In this document: piece after piece, positions 29,970 through 37,742 of the stretch | Position numbering within the stretch: the first letter of the stretch is position 1 | Layout: each line of letters opens with the position of its first letter | NCBI GenBank assembly: GCA_016187925.1 | Contig: JACPIS010000001.1 | Location: 248,001-312,000 of the forward strand | Direction of reading: 5' to 3' | Length of the DNA stretch: 64,000 bases | DNA from: Opitutia bacterium | GTDB taxonomy: Bacteria; Verrucomicrobiota; Verrucomicrobiia; Opitutales; Opitutaceae | Made by a program: the position numbers and the translations under genes | Notes under the pieces: model-generated | The model's input: the letters and a program-made list of their open reading frames with translations, nothing else | Databases searched by the model: none | Told to the model about the DNA's origin: nothing

Positions 29970-31415
29970 ATGGCTTACGACTGGCTCAAAGGCATCGAGG
30001 ATCACTACGACGTTGTCGTGATTGGCAGCGGCTTGGGCGGCTTGACCAGCGCCAACATCCTGGCCAAATGCGGCCACAAGGTCCTGCTGCTCGAGCACCA
30101 TTACCAGCTCGGCGGCCTGGCGACGTGGTTCACGCGCAAGGGCGGGCACATCTTCGACATCTCCCTGCACGGCTTTCCGGTTGGCATGATCAAGTCCGTG
30201 CGCAAGTACTGGAGCCAGGACATCGCCGACTCCATCATCCAGCTCAAGGGCGTGCGCTTCATCAACCCGCAGTTCTCCGTCGACACGACGTTCGACCGCG
30301 AGGATTTCACGCGGCTGCTCATCGAAAAATTCCGGATCCCCGCCGAGACCGTGGAGCGGTTCTTCACCGACCTGCGGGCGATGAATTTCTACGACAACAG
30401 CACCGAGACGACCGGGCAGATGTTCGAGCGCTATTTCCCGGGCCGCGACGACGTGCAGCGCCTGCTGATGGAGCCCATCGCCTACGCCAACGGCTCCACA
30501 CAGGACGACCCCGCCATCACCTTCGGCATCGTCTTCTCGAACTTCATGAGCAAGGGCGTCTACACCTTCCAGGGCGGCACCGACACGCTCATCAAGAAGA
30601 TGGCCGCCGAGCTCAAGCAGAACGGCGTCGACGTCCGCAAGCATGTCGCCGTGGAGAAAATCCTCACCGAGGAGCGCGACGGCCGGAAGCGCGTCGTGGG
30701 CGTGATGGCCAACGGCCGCACGATCCGTTGCGACGCGGTACTGTCGAATTCCAACATCAAGAACACCGTCCTGCGCCTCGCCGGCGAAGAGAACTTCACG
30801 CCGGAGTTCGTCGCCCAGACCCAGGCCGTGCGCGTCAACAGCAGCTCGTGTCAGGTCTACCTCGGCATCAAAAAGGGCGAGACGCTGCCGCATATCGGAG
30901 ACTTGGTTTTCACCTCGGACGAGACGCATTTCTCGAGCGAAAAGTTGGTCGACCTGCACACGACGAGCCGGACTTTTTCGCTGTATTACCCGGATACCCG
31001 GCCGGGCTCGGACCGCTACACCGTCGTCGTGTCGCTCAACGCCCGCTACGAGGATTGGAAGAACCTCACCGACGAGGAATACCAGCGCGAGAAGCAGCGC
31101 CTCATCGACGAGTCCATCGCCTCGTTGGAAAAATTCATCCCGGACGTGCGCGCCAAGATCGACTGGATGGAGGCCGCCACGCCGCGCACCATCGAGTATT
31201 ACACGCACCACTGGAACGGCACGTCGTTCGGCACGAAGTTCGAGGGCCTGAAGATCTCCATGGACCTGCCCAACCAACTGCCCGGCCTCTACCACGCCGG
31301 CTCGGTCGGCATCATCATGTCCGGCTGGCTCGGCACCATCAATTACGGCGTCATCGTCGCCAACCAGGTCGACAAGTTTCTCTCTGCTCAAAAACGCACC
31401 GCCGCCACCGTCTGA
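29970..31415 (+). CDS. FAD-dependent CrtI/phytoene-desaturase-like oxidoreductase 2
   Basis: A 481-residue paralogue of the preceding gene, with [19 protein letters not shown] (FAD Rossmann, residues 15-33), [20 protein letters not shown], and a C-terminal [21 protein letters not shown] in place of the usual FAD-closing motif. The start at 29970 ([14 protein letters not shown]) is preferred to 29931. It is 56 nt after oxidoreductase 1 and 7 nt before the FabZ-like gene. The two paralogues are diverged and probably act in sequence or as a heterodimer on acyl chains. Which bonds they oxidise, isomerise or cyclise cannot be read from the sequence. Confidence 0.85.
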   Translation: MAYDWLKGIEDHYDVVVIGSGLGGLTSANILAKCGHKVLLLEHHYQLGGLATWFTRKGGHIFDISLHGFPVGMIKSVRKYWSQDIADSIIQLKGVRFINPQFSVDTTFDREDFTRLLIEKFRIPAETVERFFTDLRAMNFYDNSTETTGQMFERYFPGRDDVQRLLMEPIAYANGSTQDDPAITFGIVFSNFMSKGVYTFQGGTDTLIKKMAAELKQNGVDVRKHVAVEKILTEERDGRKRVVGVMANGRTIRCDAVLSNSNIKNTVLRLAGEENFTPEFVAQTQAVRVNSSSCQVYLGIKKGETLPHIGDLVFTSDETHFSSEKLVDLHTTSRTFSLYYPDTRPGSDRYTVVVSLNARYEDWKNLTDEEYQREKQRLIDESIASLEKFIPDVRAKIDWMEAATPRTIEYYTHHWNGTSFGTKFEGLKISMDLPNQLPGLYHAGSVGIIMSGWLGTINYGVIVANQVDKFLSAQKRTAATV

Positions 31416-31422
31416 TTTCCCC

Positions 31423-31875
31423 GTGACCGAAGTCGAATCCCTCATCCCGCACCGTCCGCCGTTCCTGTTCGTCGACGCAATCGTCGCGCGCACCGACAGC
31501 ACGCTCACCGCCCGGCGCACCTGGCGCGCCGACGAGGATTTCTACCAGGGCCATTATCCCGGCGCCCCCATCACGCCCGGCGTGATTCTCTGCGAGTCCG
31601 TCTTCCAGACCGGCGCGCTGCTGCTCGCGGGCAAACTGGCGGGGCAGGGGAAGCCCAGCGGCGTGCCGCTGCTCGCCAAGATCGAGAACGTCCGCTTCCG
31701 CAGCCCCGTCTACCCGGGCGACACCATCACGATCGACGTGAAGATCAACGAAGTCGCCGGCGGTTTCTACCTAATGTCCGGCGCGATCAAGAACGGCGAC
31801 AAGCGCGTGCTGAACGTCGATTTCTCCGTCGCCTGGAAAACGCCCGAGGGACAGGTCACCACTCCGACCGCATGA
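31423..31875 (+). CDS. FabZ-like 3-hydroxyacyl-ACP dehydratase
   Basis: A 150-residue hot-dog-fold dehydratase. SLIPHRPPFLFVDAI opens it, and the catalytic His44 and Glu58 lie in GHYPGAPITPGVILCES with the 14-residue spacing of FabZ. It removes water from 3-hydroxyacyl-ACP to give the trans-2-enoyl chain; some FabZ/FabA relatives also isomerise. Translation seems to start with GTG. It overlaps the FabI-like gene by 4 nt (ATGA), implying translational coupling. No ketoacyl reductase (FabG) is in the cluster, so that step would be borrowed from the housekeeping pathway. Confidence 0.9.
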   Translation: MTEVESLIPHRPPFLFVDAIVARTDSTLTARRTWRADEDFYQGHYPGAPITPGVILCESVFQTGALLLAGKLAGQGKPSGVPLLAKIENVRFRSPVYPGDTITIDVKINEVAGGFYLMSGAIKNGDKRVLNVDFSVAWKTPEGQVTTPTA

Positions 31876-32732
31876 GTGATTTCCTCCAACTCGCGGGCAA
31901 GACCTTCCTCGTCCAGGGCGTCGCCAACAAGAAGAGCGTCGCCTGGTTCATCGCCAAGACGCTGGAGGAGCAGGGCGCCCGTGTGGTCTACGCCGTGCGC
32001 TCCGAGGCGCGGAAGAAGTCCCTCGAGGCGCTGCTCGCCGGCAAGCCGGTGTTCCTCTGCGACGTCGAGGAGGAGGGCGCCTGCGAGCGTCTCGCGGTGG
32101 AGGTCGCCGCCGCCGGGTTCGCGCCGCTGCATGGCGTCGTGCACTCCGTGGCGTTCGCCAACTACAGCGACGGCTTCAAGACCTTCGCCGAGACCCAGCG
32201 CAAAGATTTCCTCCAGGCGTCCGCCATCTCCGCGTTCTCGCTCGTCGAGTTGGCGCGCGCGCTCAAGCCGCACCTCACGCCCGACGCCTCGGTGGTGACC
32301 ATCGGCATCTCGTCGCTCGTCGTCACGCCCGACAACTACGGCTACATGGGCCCGATCAAGGCCGCGCTGGATTCCTGCGCGCGGTTCCTCGCCAAGTCCT
32401 TCAGCGCCGATACCGCCGTGCGCTTCAACGTCGTCGGCTCCGGTCCGCTCAAGACCAGCGCGTCGGCCGGCATCCCCGGTTACCTCGAGAGCTATCTCTA
32501 CGCCGAGAAGATGACCTACCGGAAGCGCGCGCTCGACACGCAGGAGGTCGCCAACACCGCCGTCTTCCTGCTCAGCCCGCGCAGCAGCGGCGTCAACGGC
32601 ACGACGCTCGTCGTCGACGCCGGCCTCGGTGCGAACTATTTCGACAAGGACATCATCCGGCTCGCCATGCGCCCGGAAACCCCGGCTTCACCGGAGCAAA
32701 GCCCAAGCGCCAAAATCCAAACGCCAAAATGA
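31872..32732 (+). CDS. FabI-like enoyl-ACP reductase (variant active site)
   Basis: A 286-residue SDR resembling FabI, which reduces trans-2-enoyl-ACP. It has the NADH-site motif VQGVANKKSVAWFIA (14-28), AVRSEARK, HSVAFA, and the Tyr156-Met159-Lys163 set in NYGYMGPIKAAL. By simple spacing, the position of the conserved second tyrosine of E. coli FabI (Tyr146) is Ile here (VVTIGISSLV), so activity or substrate may differ. The last 18 or so residues (PASPEQSPSAKIQTPK) are not FabI-like and are encoded by the start of a repeat element. It is coupled to the FabZ-like gene; OleA follows 55 nt downstream. Confidence 0.85.
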   Translation: MSDFLQLAGKTFLVQGVANKKSVAWFIAKTLEEQGARVVYAVRSEARKKSLEALLAGKPVFLCDVEEEGACERLAVEVAAAGFAPLHGVVHSVAFANYSDGFKTFAETQRKDFLQASAISAFSLVELARALKPHLTPDASVVTIGISSLVVTPDNYGYMGPIKAALDSCARFLAKSFSADTAVRFNVVGSGPLKTSASAGIPGYLESYLYAEKMTYRKRALDTQEVANTAVFLLSPRSSGVNGTTLVVDAGLGANYFDKDIIRLAMRPETPASPEQSPSAKIQTPK

Positions 32733-32784
32733 AAACCCTGCTGGCATCCGGTTTGGAGTTTGGCCGTTGGAGTTTGGAATTTTG
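32701..32784. repeat. Imperfect palindromic CCAAA/TTTGG repeat
   Basis: Left arm 32701-32730 repeats GCCAAAAT/CCAAACG words; right arm 32751-32784 has the complementary TTTGGAGTTTGG and TTGGAGTTTGGAATTTT words. It spans the 3' end of the FabI-like gene and the gap before OleA, and could fold into a hairpin inside the operon message. Its A/T-rich, periodic make-up stands out in this GC-rich DNA. Confidence 0.6.
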
Positions 32785-32787
32785 CGA

Positions 32788-33825
32788 ATGAAATTCGCGC
32801 ACGCCTGCATCGAGTCCATCGCCGCCGTGCTGCCCGAGGAGGTTTGGACCTCCGCGGCCATCGAGCAGCAGCTCAGACCGCTCTACGAACGCCTGCGCCT
32901 ACCCGAGGGACGCCTCGAGCTGATGTCCGGCATCCGCGAGCGCCGCATGTGGCCCGCCGGTACGCGTCCGTCCACCGCGAGCGCCGCCGCCGGCCGCAAA
33001 GTGCTTGCGCAATCGCGCCTCGCGCCGGAGCGGATCCAGGCCTTGGCGCACAGTGCCGTCTGCCGCGACATGCTCGAGCCCGCCACGGCGACCTTCGTGC
33101 ACCACGCGCTCGGTCTCGGCGACCGCGTCCAGATCTTCGATCTTTCGAACGCGTGCCTCGGCTTCATGAACAGCCTCGTGCTGCTCGGCGGCCTGATCGA
33201 TGCCGGGCAGATCCGCGCCGCGCTCGTCGTGTCGGGCGAGAACGGCCGGCCGCTCGTCGAGCGCACGATCCAGCACCTGCTCAAGGCGCCGCTCGACCGC
33301 AACGCCATCAAGCCGTTCTTCGCCAACCTGACCATCGGCTCCGCCGCCGTCGCCGCCGTCATCTGCCACGAGGACGAATTGCCGGCCGGTGCGCCGCGGC
33401 ATCGGTTGGTGGCCGGCAGCTATCTGACGAACACGACGCACAGCGATCTCTGCCAGGGCGACAGCTCCGGCGACGGACTCGACATGCAGACCGACTCCGA
33501 GCAACTGCTGCTCGCCGGCGTCGAGGTCGCGCGCCGCACGTGGGCGGATTTCACCGCCGAGACCGGCTGGACCAAGGACACACCGGACCGCTTCATCTGC
33601 CACCAGGTCGGCTCCCTGCACCGCCGCAAGCTCTACGAAACGCTCAGCCTCGACCTCGCGAAGGATTTCTCGACGTTCGAGACGCTCGGCAACACCGGTT
33701 CGGCCGCGCTGCCATCGGCGCTCGCACTCGCCGCGGAGCAGGGCGCCGTCCGCTCCGGCGACAAGGTCGCGCTGCTCGGCATCGGCAGCGGCATCAACTG
33801 CCTGATGCTGGCTCTCGAATGGTGA
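32788..33825 (+). CDS. oleA: OleA-like thiolase (3-oxoacyl synthase III family)
   Basis: A 345-residue thiolase-fold enzyme. OleA joins two acyl-CoA chains head-to-head by a non-decarboxylative Claisen condensation, giving a long beta-keto acid. The triad Cys123 (NACLGFMNSL), His272 (FICHQVG) and Asn302 (TLGNTGSAALPSAL) is intact. Glu97 in SAVCRDMLEPATATFVHHALGL matches the OleA-specific glutamate region, and the ending GIGSGINCLMLALEW is OleA-like, so OleA fits better than FabH. I start at 32788 (MKFAHACIES). OleB overlaps its end. In this cluster it may condense the product of the upstream FAS-like genes. Confidence 0.85.
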   Translation: MKFAHACIESIAAVLPEEVWTSAAIEQQLRPLYERLRLPEGRLELMSGIRERRMWPAGTRPSTASAAAGRKVLAQSRLAPERIQALAHSAVCRDMLEPATATFVHHALGLGDRVQIFDLSNACLGFMNSLVLLGGLIDAGQIRAALVVSGENGRPLVERTIQHLLKAPLDRNAIKPFFANLTIGSAAVAAVICHEDELPAGAPRHRLVAGSYLTNTTHSDLCQGDSSGDGLDMQTDSEQLLLAGVEVARRTWADFTAETGWTKDTPDRFICHQVGSLHRRKLYETLSLDLAKDFSTFETLGNTGSAALPSALALAAEQGAVRSGDKVALLGIGSGINCLMLALEW

Positions 33826-34703
33826 GCACGCCGGCACAGCTTCCGGGTTGGTTGCGGGGAATATATCCCTTCACGCCGAAGCGCTTCACGACCGCTGCCG
33901 GCACGCTCAGCTATCTGGACGAAGGCGAGGGCGACGAGGCCGTCGTGATGGTCCACGGCAACCCGACGTGGTCGTTCTACTATCGCAACGTCGTGCTCGC
34001 GCTGCGGGGCCGCATGCGCTGCATCGTGCCGGATCACCTCGGCTGCGGCCTGTCCGACAAGCCGCAGCAGTGGAGCTACCGGCTGGCCGACCACATCGCG
34101 AACCTCCGCGCGCTGCTCGACAGCCTGCAGCTCAAGCGCGTGCATCTGATCGTGCACGACTGGGGTGGCCCGATCGGTTTGGGCGCGACGCTCCCGCTGG
34201 GCGACCGGCTCGGCAAGGTCGTCATCCTGAACACGGCGGCGTTCGCCGACACCATTGTTCCGGCGCGCATCAATTTCTGCCGGCTACCGTTCATCGGCGA
34301 ACTCGCGGTGCGCGGCTTCAACGGCTTCGCGTGGCCCGCGACGTGGATGTCGGTCACCCGGCCGCTGCCGGACGCCGTGAAGCGCGGCTTCCTGTTCCCC
34401 TACGATTCCTGGGCCAACCGCATCGCCACGCACCGCTTCGTCGTGGATATCCCGACTGGGAAAAACCATCCGAGCGACGCCGCCTTGGCCGAGATCGAAC
34501 GCCAGCTGCCCGCGCTCCGCGCCAGACCCGTGCGGATTCTTTGGGGCGGCCAGGATTTCTGTTTCAACCGGCATTACTACGACCGCTGGACGCAGCTCGT
34601 CCCGCAGGCGCAGGCCACCTACCTGGCCGACGCCGGTCACTACGTGCTCGAGGACGCGCGCGAGACGTGCATCGCGGCGATCCAGGAGTTCCTGCTGGAT
34701 TGA
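33819..34703 (+). CDS. oleB: OleB-like alpha/beta hydrolase
   Basis: A 294-residue protein of the haloalkane-dehalogenase-like branch. OleB in known olefin pathways decarboxylates a beta-lactone to the cis-olefin. It shows HGNPTWSFYYR (46-56, with the halide/oxyanion Asn48), the nucleophile Asp114 in IVHDWGGPIG, and catalytic His274 in DAGHYVLED. An Asp nucleophile, not Ser, fits OleB and dehalogenases. The start at 33819 overlaps oleA by 7 nt. OleC and OleD, needed to make the beta-lactone, do not follow: the next gene is convergent, 24 nt away. Confidence 0.82.
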   Translation: MVSTPAQLPGWLRGIYPFTPKRFTTAAGTLSYLDEGEGDEAVVMVHGNPTWSFYYRNVVLALRGRMRCIVPDHLGCGLSDKPQQWSYRLADHIANLRALLDSLQLKRVHLIVHDWGGPIGLGATLPLGDRLGKVVILNTAAFADTIVPARINFCRLPFIGELAVRGFNGFAWPATWMSVTRPLPDAVKRGFLFPYDSWANRIATHRFVVDIPTGKNHPSDAALAEIERQLPALRARPVRILWGGQDFCFNRHYYDRWTQLVPQAQATYLADAGHYVLEDARETCIAAIQEFLLD

Positions 34704-34727
34704 GCGCCCGTTCGGCGCGGACTCGTC

Positions 34728-37526
34728 TCAGCCGATGATCAGTTCGCCCTCGGCGGCGCCGGACGGCAAGGTGATCTCCAGCGTGCCGGGCTGCCGCACG
34801 ACGACCGGGACCGGCGCGCCGCGCCAGCGCACGCTGCCCGGATTGGCGCGAGGCACGACGGCCACGACCACTGGCTTTCGCTCGGACTTTCCGCCCAAGC
34901 GAAGCCGCGCGCGGAGCGAGGTGTCGTCGGCCGTCTGCTCCAGCACCCAGCAGTCGAGTCCGCCCGTGAGCGTGCCGGGACGGAAATACGTCGCGAACCA
35001 GCCGAGCACCGGGGACGACAAGCCGCCGAATTGATGCCAGCCCGCGCCGCGTCCGGTCTTGATGATGAAATGCTCGAAGCAACTGCCGGTCGCTCGCACC
35101 TCGTTTTCCCAAGTGCGCAACGCGGTGTGCGCGACCTGCCAGGCGAGTTCGCCCTGGCCGAGATCGAGGAGGGTTTTCCAGATGAACCACTGGTGGGGCA
35201 TCCACACGGTCCCGTTCCAATAGCCGTCATCGCGAAAATACGGCGCGCTTTGGTCGACCGTGCTCAGCCCGCAACGGCTCCAGAAGACCTTCTCGTCGCG
35301 GAGACGCCGGAGGAAGAGAGTCTCCTGCTCCGGCGTGCAGGCGTCGGCCATGAGCGGATAAATACCGTCGAAACCCCGGTTGAAGTCCGCGCCGCTCTCG
35401 TGCAGCAGCGGACCGACCGGGCGGCCGGCCTCGTCGTGGCGGACGTAGCTGAACCAGCCGCTGGCCGGATTCCATGCGTGCTGCTGCAGCGCGGCGGTGA
35501 ACGCCGCGATGTCCGCCTCGAACTCATCGGTCGGCTCGCCGAGCAGGGCCGCCATGACGCGCAACTGGCGCGCCGTGCGGATGGCGTGCGCGGTATTGAC
35601 GACCGGAGCGGTGGTGCGCGTCAGGGCTGTCCCACGAATGAATTTCTGCGGCGGGTAATCGTCCCAGCCGCCGGAGTTGTAGAAATAGTCCCACGTGCGG
35701 AGCAGTCCGGACTGGAGCGTGCGCGTGCGCGAGCCGTCGCCGCGGCCGGCGAGAAAGCGGTGCATGCGCCGCGCGCCGGGGAAAAGTTTGCGCAACACGT
35801 CGCGATCCTGCGTGCGGTTCCAGAGGCCTTGCAGTTGGTAGATCTGCACCGGCACCGGGCTGCCGTGGTGCACGAACGCACAGTCGTCGCTCGCGTCGGT
35901 CAGGTAGGCGGCGAGATTGTCGACCGAGCGCGCCGGAGCGAGTTCGAGCAGGCCGAGGCCGATGAAGCCCGAGTCCCAGGTGTAGAGCGAGTCCCACCAG
36001 CGTCCCGGAGTGTAGTGCCGGAAGAACCGTCCGCGGCGCCGGACGGGGTAGACGATGTTGGTCGCGACCGTCGCAGCCAGCCGCTCGACGCCGTAAGCAT
36101 AGGCACGCCCCGGCTCGGTGTGCGCCGGCAGCGCCGGAGTCTCCTGAACGAGTGCGGTCAGCGCTGCTTTGAAGGCTTCGGGCCGCGCCATGAATTCCGA
36201 GAGGCGGGCGTGCACCTTGGTGGCGTCGGGGTTGTGACAGACGAAGGCGAACAAGTCCTTGGTCTCACCCGGCGCGAGCAGCACCGGCCGCACGAAGACG
36301 TTCGTGTAGTGCTGCTTCCCGCCCTGATCGAATTTCTTCTTCACGTGCTCGTGGGTGAAGAGGGCGAAATCCCGTTCGAGATTGTCGCTCAGCCACTCGC
36401 GCACCTCGTGGTCACCGTCCTCCCAGGCGAGGCCGTAGCAGCCGGCCACCGCGGAATATTGCATGGTCAGCGCGGGCTTCTCGCCGTCGCGTTCGATCAC
36501 AGGACGCCGTTCAAGCGGCGGCACGTGAAAGCCCACGCGCTCGCGCTGGTCGCGCGGCACGAGGGCGATGCCGTCGAGTTCGAGTTCCGCGCCTGCAGCC
36601 GGCTCGAGTTGAAACGAGAGAGCGGCGCCGGAGACCGGGGCGAGCTCCGCGAGCTGGAATTCGCCGGTGCCCTCCAGCGTCAGCGTCCCCGCGTAAGCTC
36701 CGGTGGCGTTCACGGTGGAGTGCGCGCCGCGGGCGAGCCGGTAGCGCAGCAGCGCAACCGTGCCGGTTGTGGAAAATTCCGCGGGCAACGCGTAGCCGAC
36801 GCGGTGTCCGGGCTTGCTCCCGAAACCCTTGCCCAGCGCGATGCCGTGCACGAATCCGTCGCCGCGCACTTCGCCCCAGATCTCGGCATTGTCCGGCAGG
36901 TGGCGTTGCGGCTGGTCGTCATCGAGCGACAGTTCGGAGTAGTGCGAACCGTCGATCCAGACCGCGCCCCGGGGCAATATCACCTCGGCCGGCTGGATGG
37001 CGGGCTGGCGGTAGGGGCCGATTTCCGGAAAGTGCAGCGAGGCGAGATAATGCAGGGCGGTCTGTTGGGGCAGCGGCGTGCGATTGACGAACCGCGCCCG
37101 GATCACGCGGCCATCCGCGTGCTCGGCATACGTGAGGTCGACGTAGAGCGACTCGAGTCCGTCGAGCACATGGCGCAGCGTGTACGTACGCAGGTCGGCG
37201 TCCGCGCTCCAGGCATAGAAGCCGGTGTCGGAGTTGACCGAAGGAACTATCTGCCGCCGGCGATTGAGCGCCGGGAACACCGAGAGGTCGAACCGGATTC
37301 CCCGCTCGATTGCCGGGATGTGCGAGATGCCGGCGAATTCCTTGGTGTAAGGTCCCCAAGCCGGCAGGCGGAGGTCGCCCTCGGGCGAGAGACCGGCGGC
37401 AAGACGCTCGGCGGGAGTGAGGGACGCGTCGCCGAAGAGCGGCCGGGCCATCAGGCCCGCGGTGGCGAGCAACGACGTGCGCACAAGAAAATCGCGGCGG
37501 GTCATGCGCGGTTGCTTAGCCGACAT
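34728..37526 (-). CDS. Tat-exported GH63-like glycoside hydrolase
   Basis: A 932-residue secreted enzyme with a twin-arginine signal (MTRRDFLVRTSLLATAGL; RRDFL) read from MSAKQPRMTRRDF at 37526. The first 480 residues are beta-rich. The second half is an (alpha/alpha)6 barrel of the GH63/MGH1-like type, with RWWDSLYTWDSGFIGLGLLEL near 560, DDGYWNGTVWMPHQWFIWKTL near 785 and HQFGGLSSPVLGWF near 840. Related enzymes remove alpha-linked glucose, mannosyl- or glucosylglycerate; the substrate here is not predictable. It is divergent from a LacI-type regulator, which probably controls it, and convergent to oleB. Confidence 0.8.
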   Translation of the reverse strand: MSAKQPRMTRRDFLVRTSLLATAGLMARPLFGDASLTPAERLAAGLSPEGDLRLPAWGPYTKEFAGISHIPAIERGIRFDLSVFPALNRRRQIVPSVNSDTGFYAWSADADLRTYTLRHVLDGLESLYVDLTYAEHADGRVIRARFVNRTPLPQQTALHYLASLHFPEIGPYRQPAIQPAEVILPRGAVWIDGSHYSELSLDDDQPQRHLPDNAEIWGEVRGDGFVHGIALGKGFGSKPGHRVGYALPAEFSTTGTVALLRYRLARGAHSTVNATGAYAGTLTLEGTGEFQLAELAPVSGAALSFQLEPAAGAELELDGIALVPRDQRERVGFHVPPLERRPVIERDGEKPALTMQYSAVAGCYGLAWEDGDHEVREWLSDNLERDFALFTHEHVKKKFDQGGKQHYTNVFVRPVLLAPGETKDLFAFVCHNPDATKVHARLSEFMARPEAFKAALTALVQETPALPAHTEPGRAYAYGVERLAATVATNIVYPVRRRGRFFRHYTPGRWWDSLYTWDSGFIGLGLLELAPARSVDNLAAYLTDASDDCAFVHHGSPVPVQIYQLQGLWNRTQDRDVLRKLFPGARRMHRFLAGRGDGSRTRTLQSGLLRTWDYFYNSGGWDDYPPQKFIRGTALTRTTAPVVNTAHAIRTARQLRVMAALLGEPTDEFEADIAAFTAALQQHAWNPASGWFSYVRHDEAGRPVGPLLHESGADFNRGFDGIYPLMADACTPEQETLFLRRLRDEKVFWSRCGLSTVDQSAPYFRDDGYWNGTVWMPHQWFIWKTLLDLGQGELAWQVAHTALRTWENEVRATGSCFEHFIIKTGRGAGWHQFGGLSSPVLGWFATYFRPGTLTGGLDCWVLEQTADDTSLRARLRLGGKSERKPVVVAVVPRANPGSVRWRGAPVPVVVRQPGTLEITLPSGAAEGELIIG

Positions 37527-37742
37527 TTCCCGTTTGCCAACCTGCATTTTCAGGGGCGCGCGGGAAATCGCCGCGTTCGCACGCTGTTTTGACTCCGAAA
37601 AAACTCCGGGCGGGCCCGGGAAAAACCGGACCGGGAGCGGACGACAAACGCCACGGACGGAGGAAAAACCTTGAGCAGCTCCGGTTGCCGCGAAATAAGC
37701 ACACGCAAGGCGGGAGTCCGCGCAACCCTTACCCCAGCAGCG

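Noticed and set aside
26852-32732. Lipid cluster as the normal housekeeping fab operon
   Set aside because: It lacks fabD, fabG, fabH-plsX and contains CrtI-like and Ole proteins. ACP and FabI-like sequences are diverged from the housekeeping forms.
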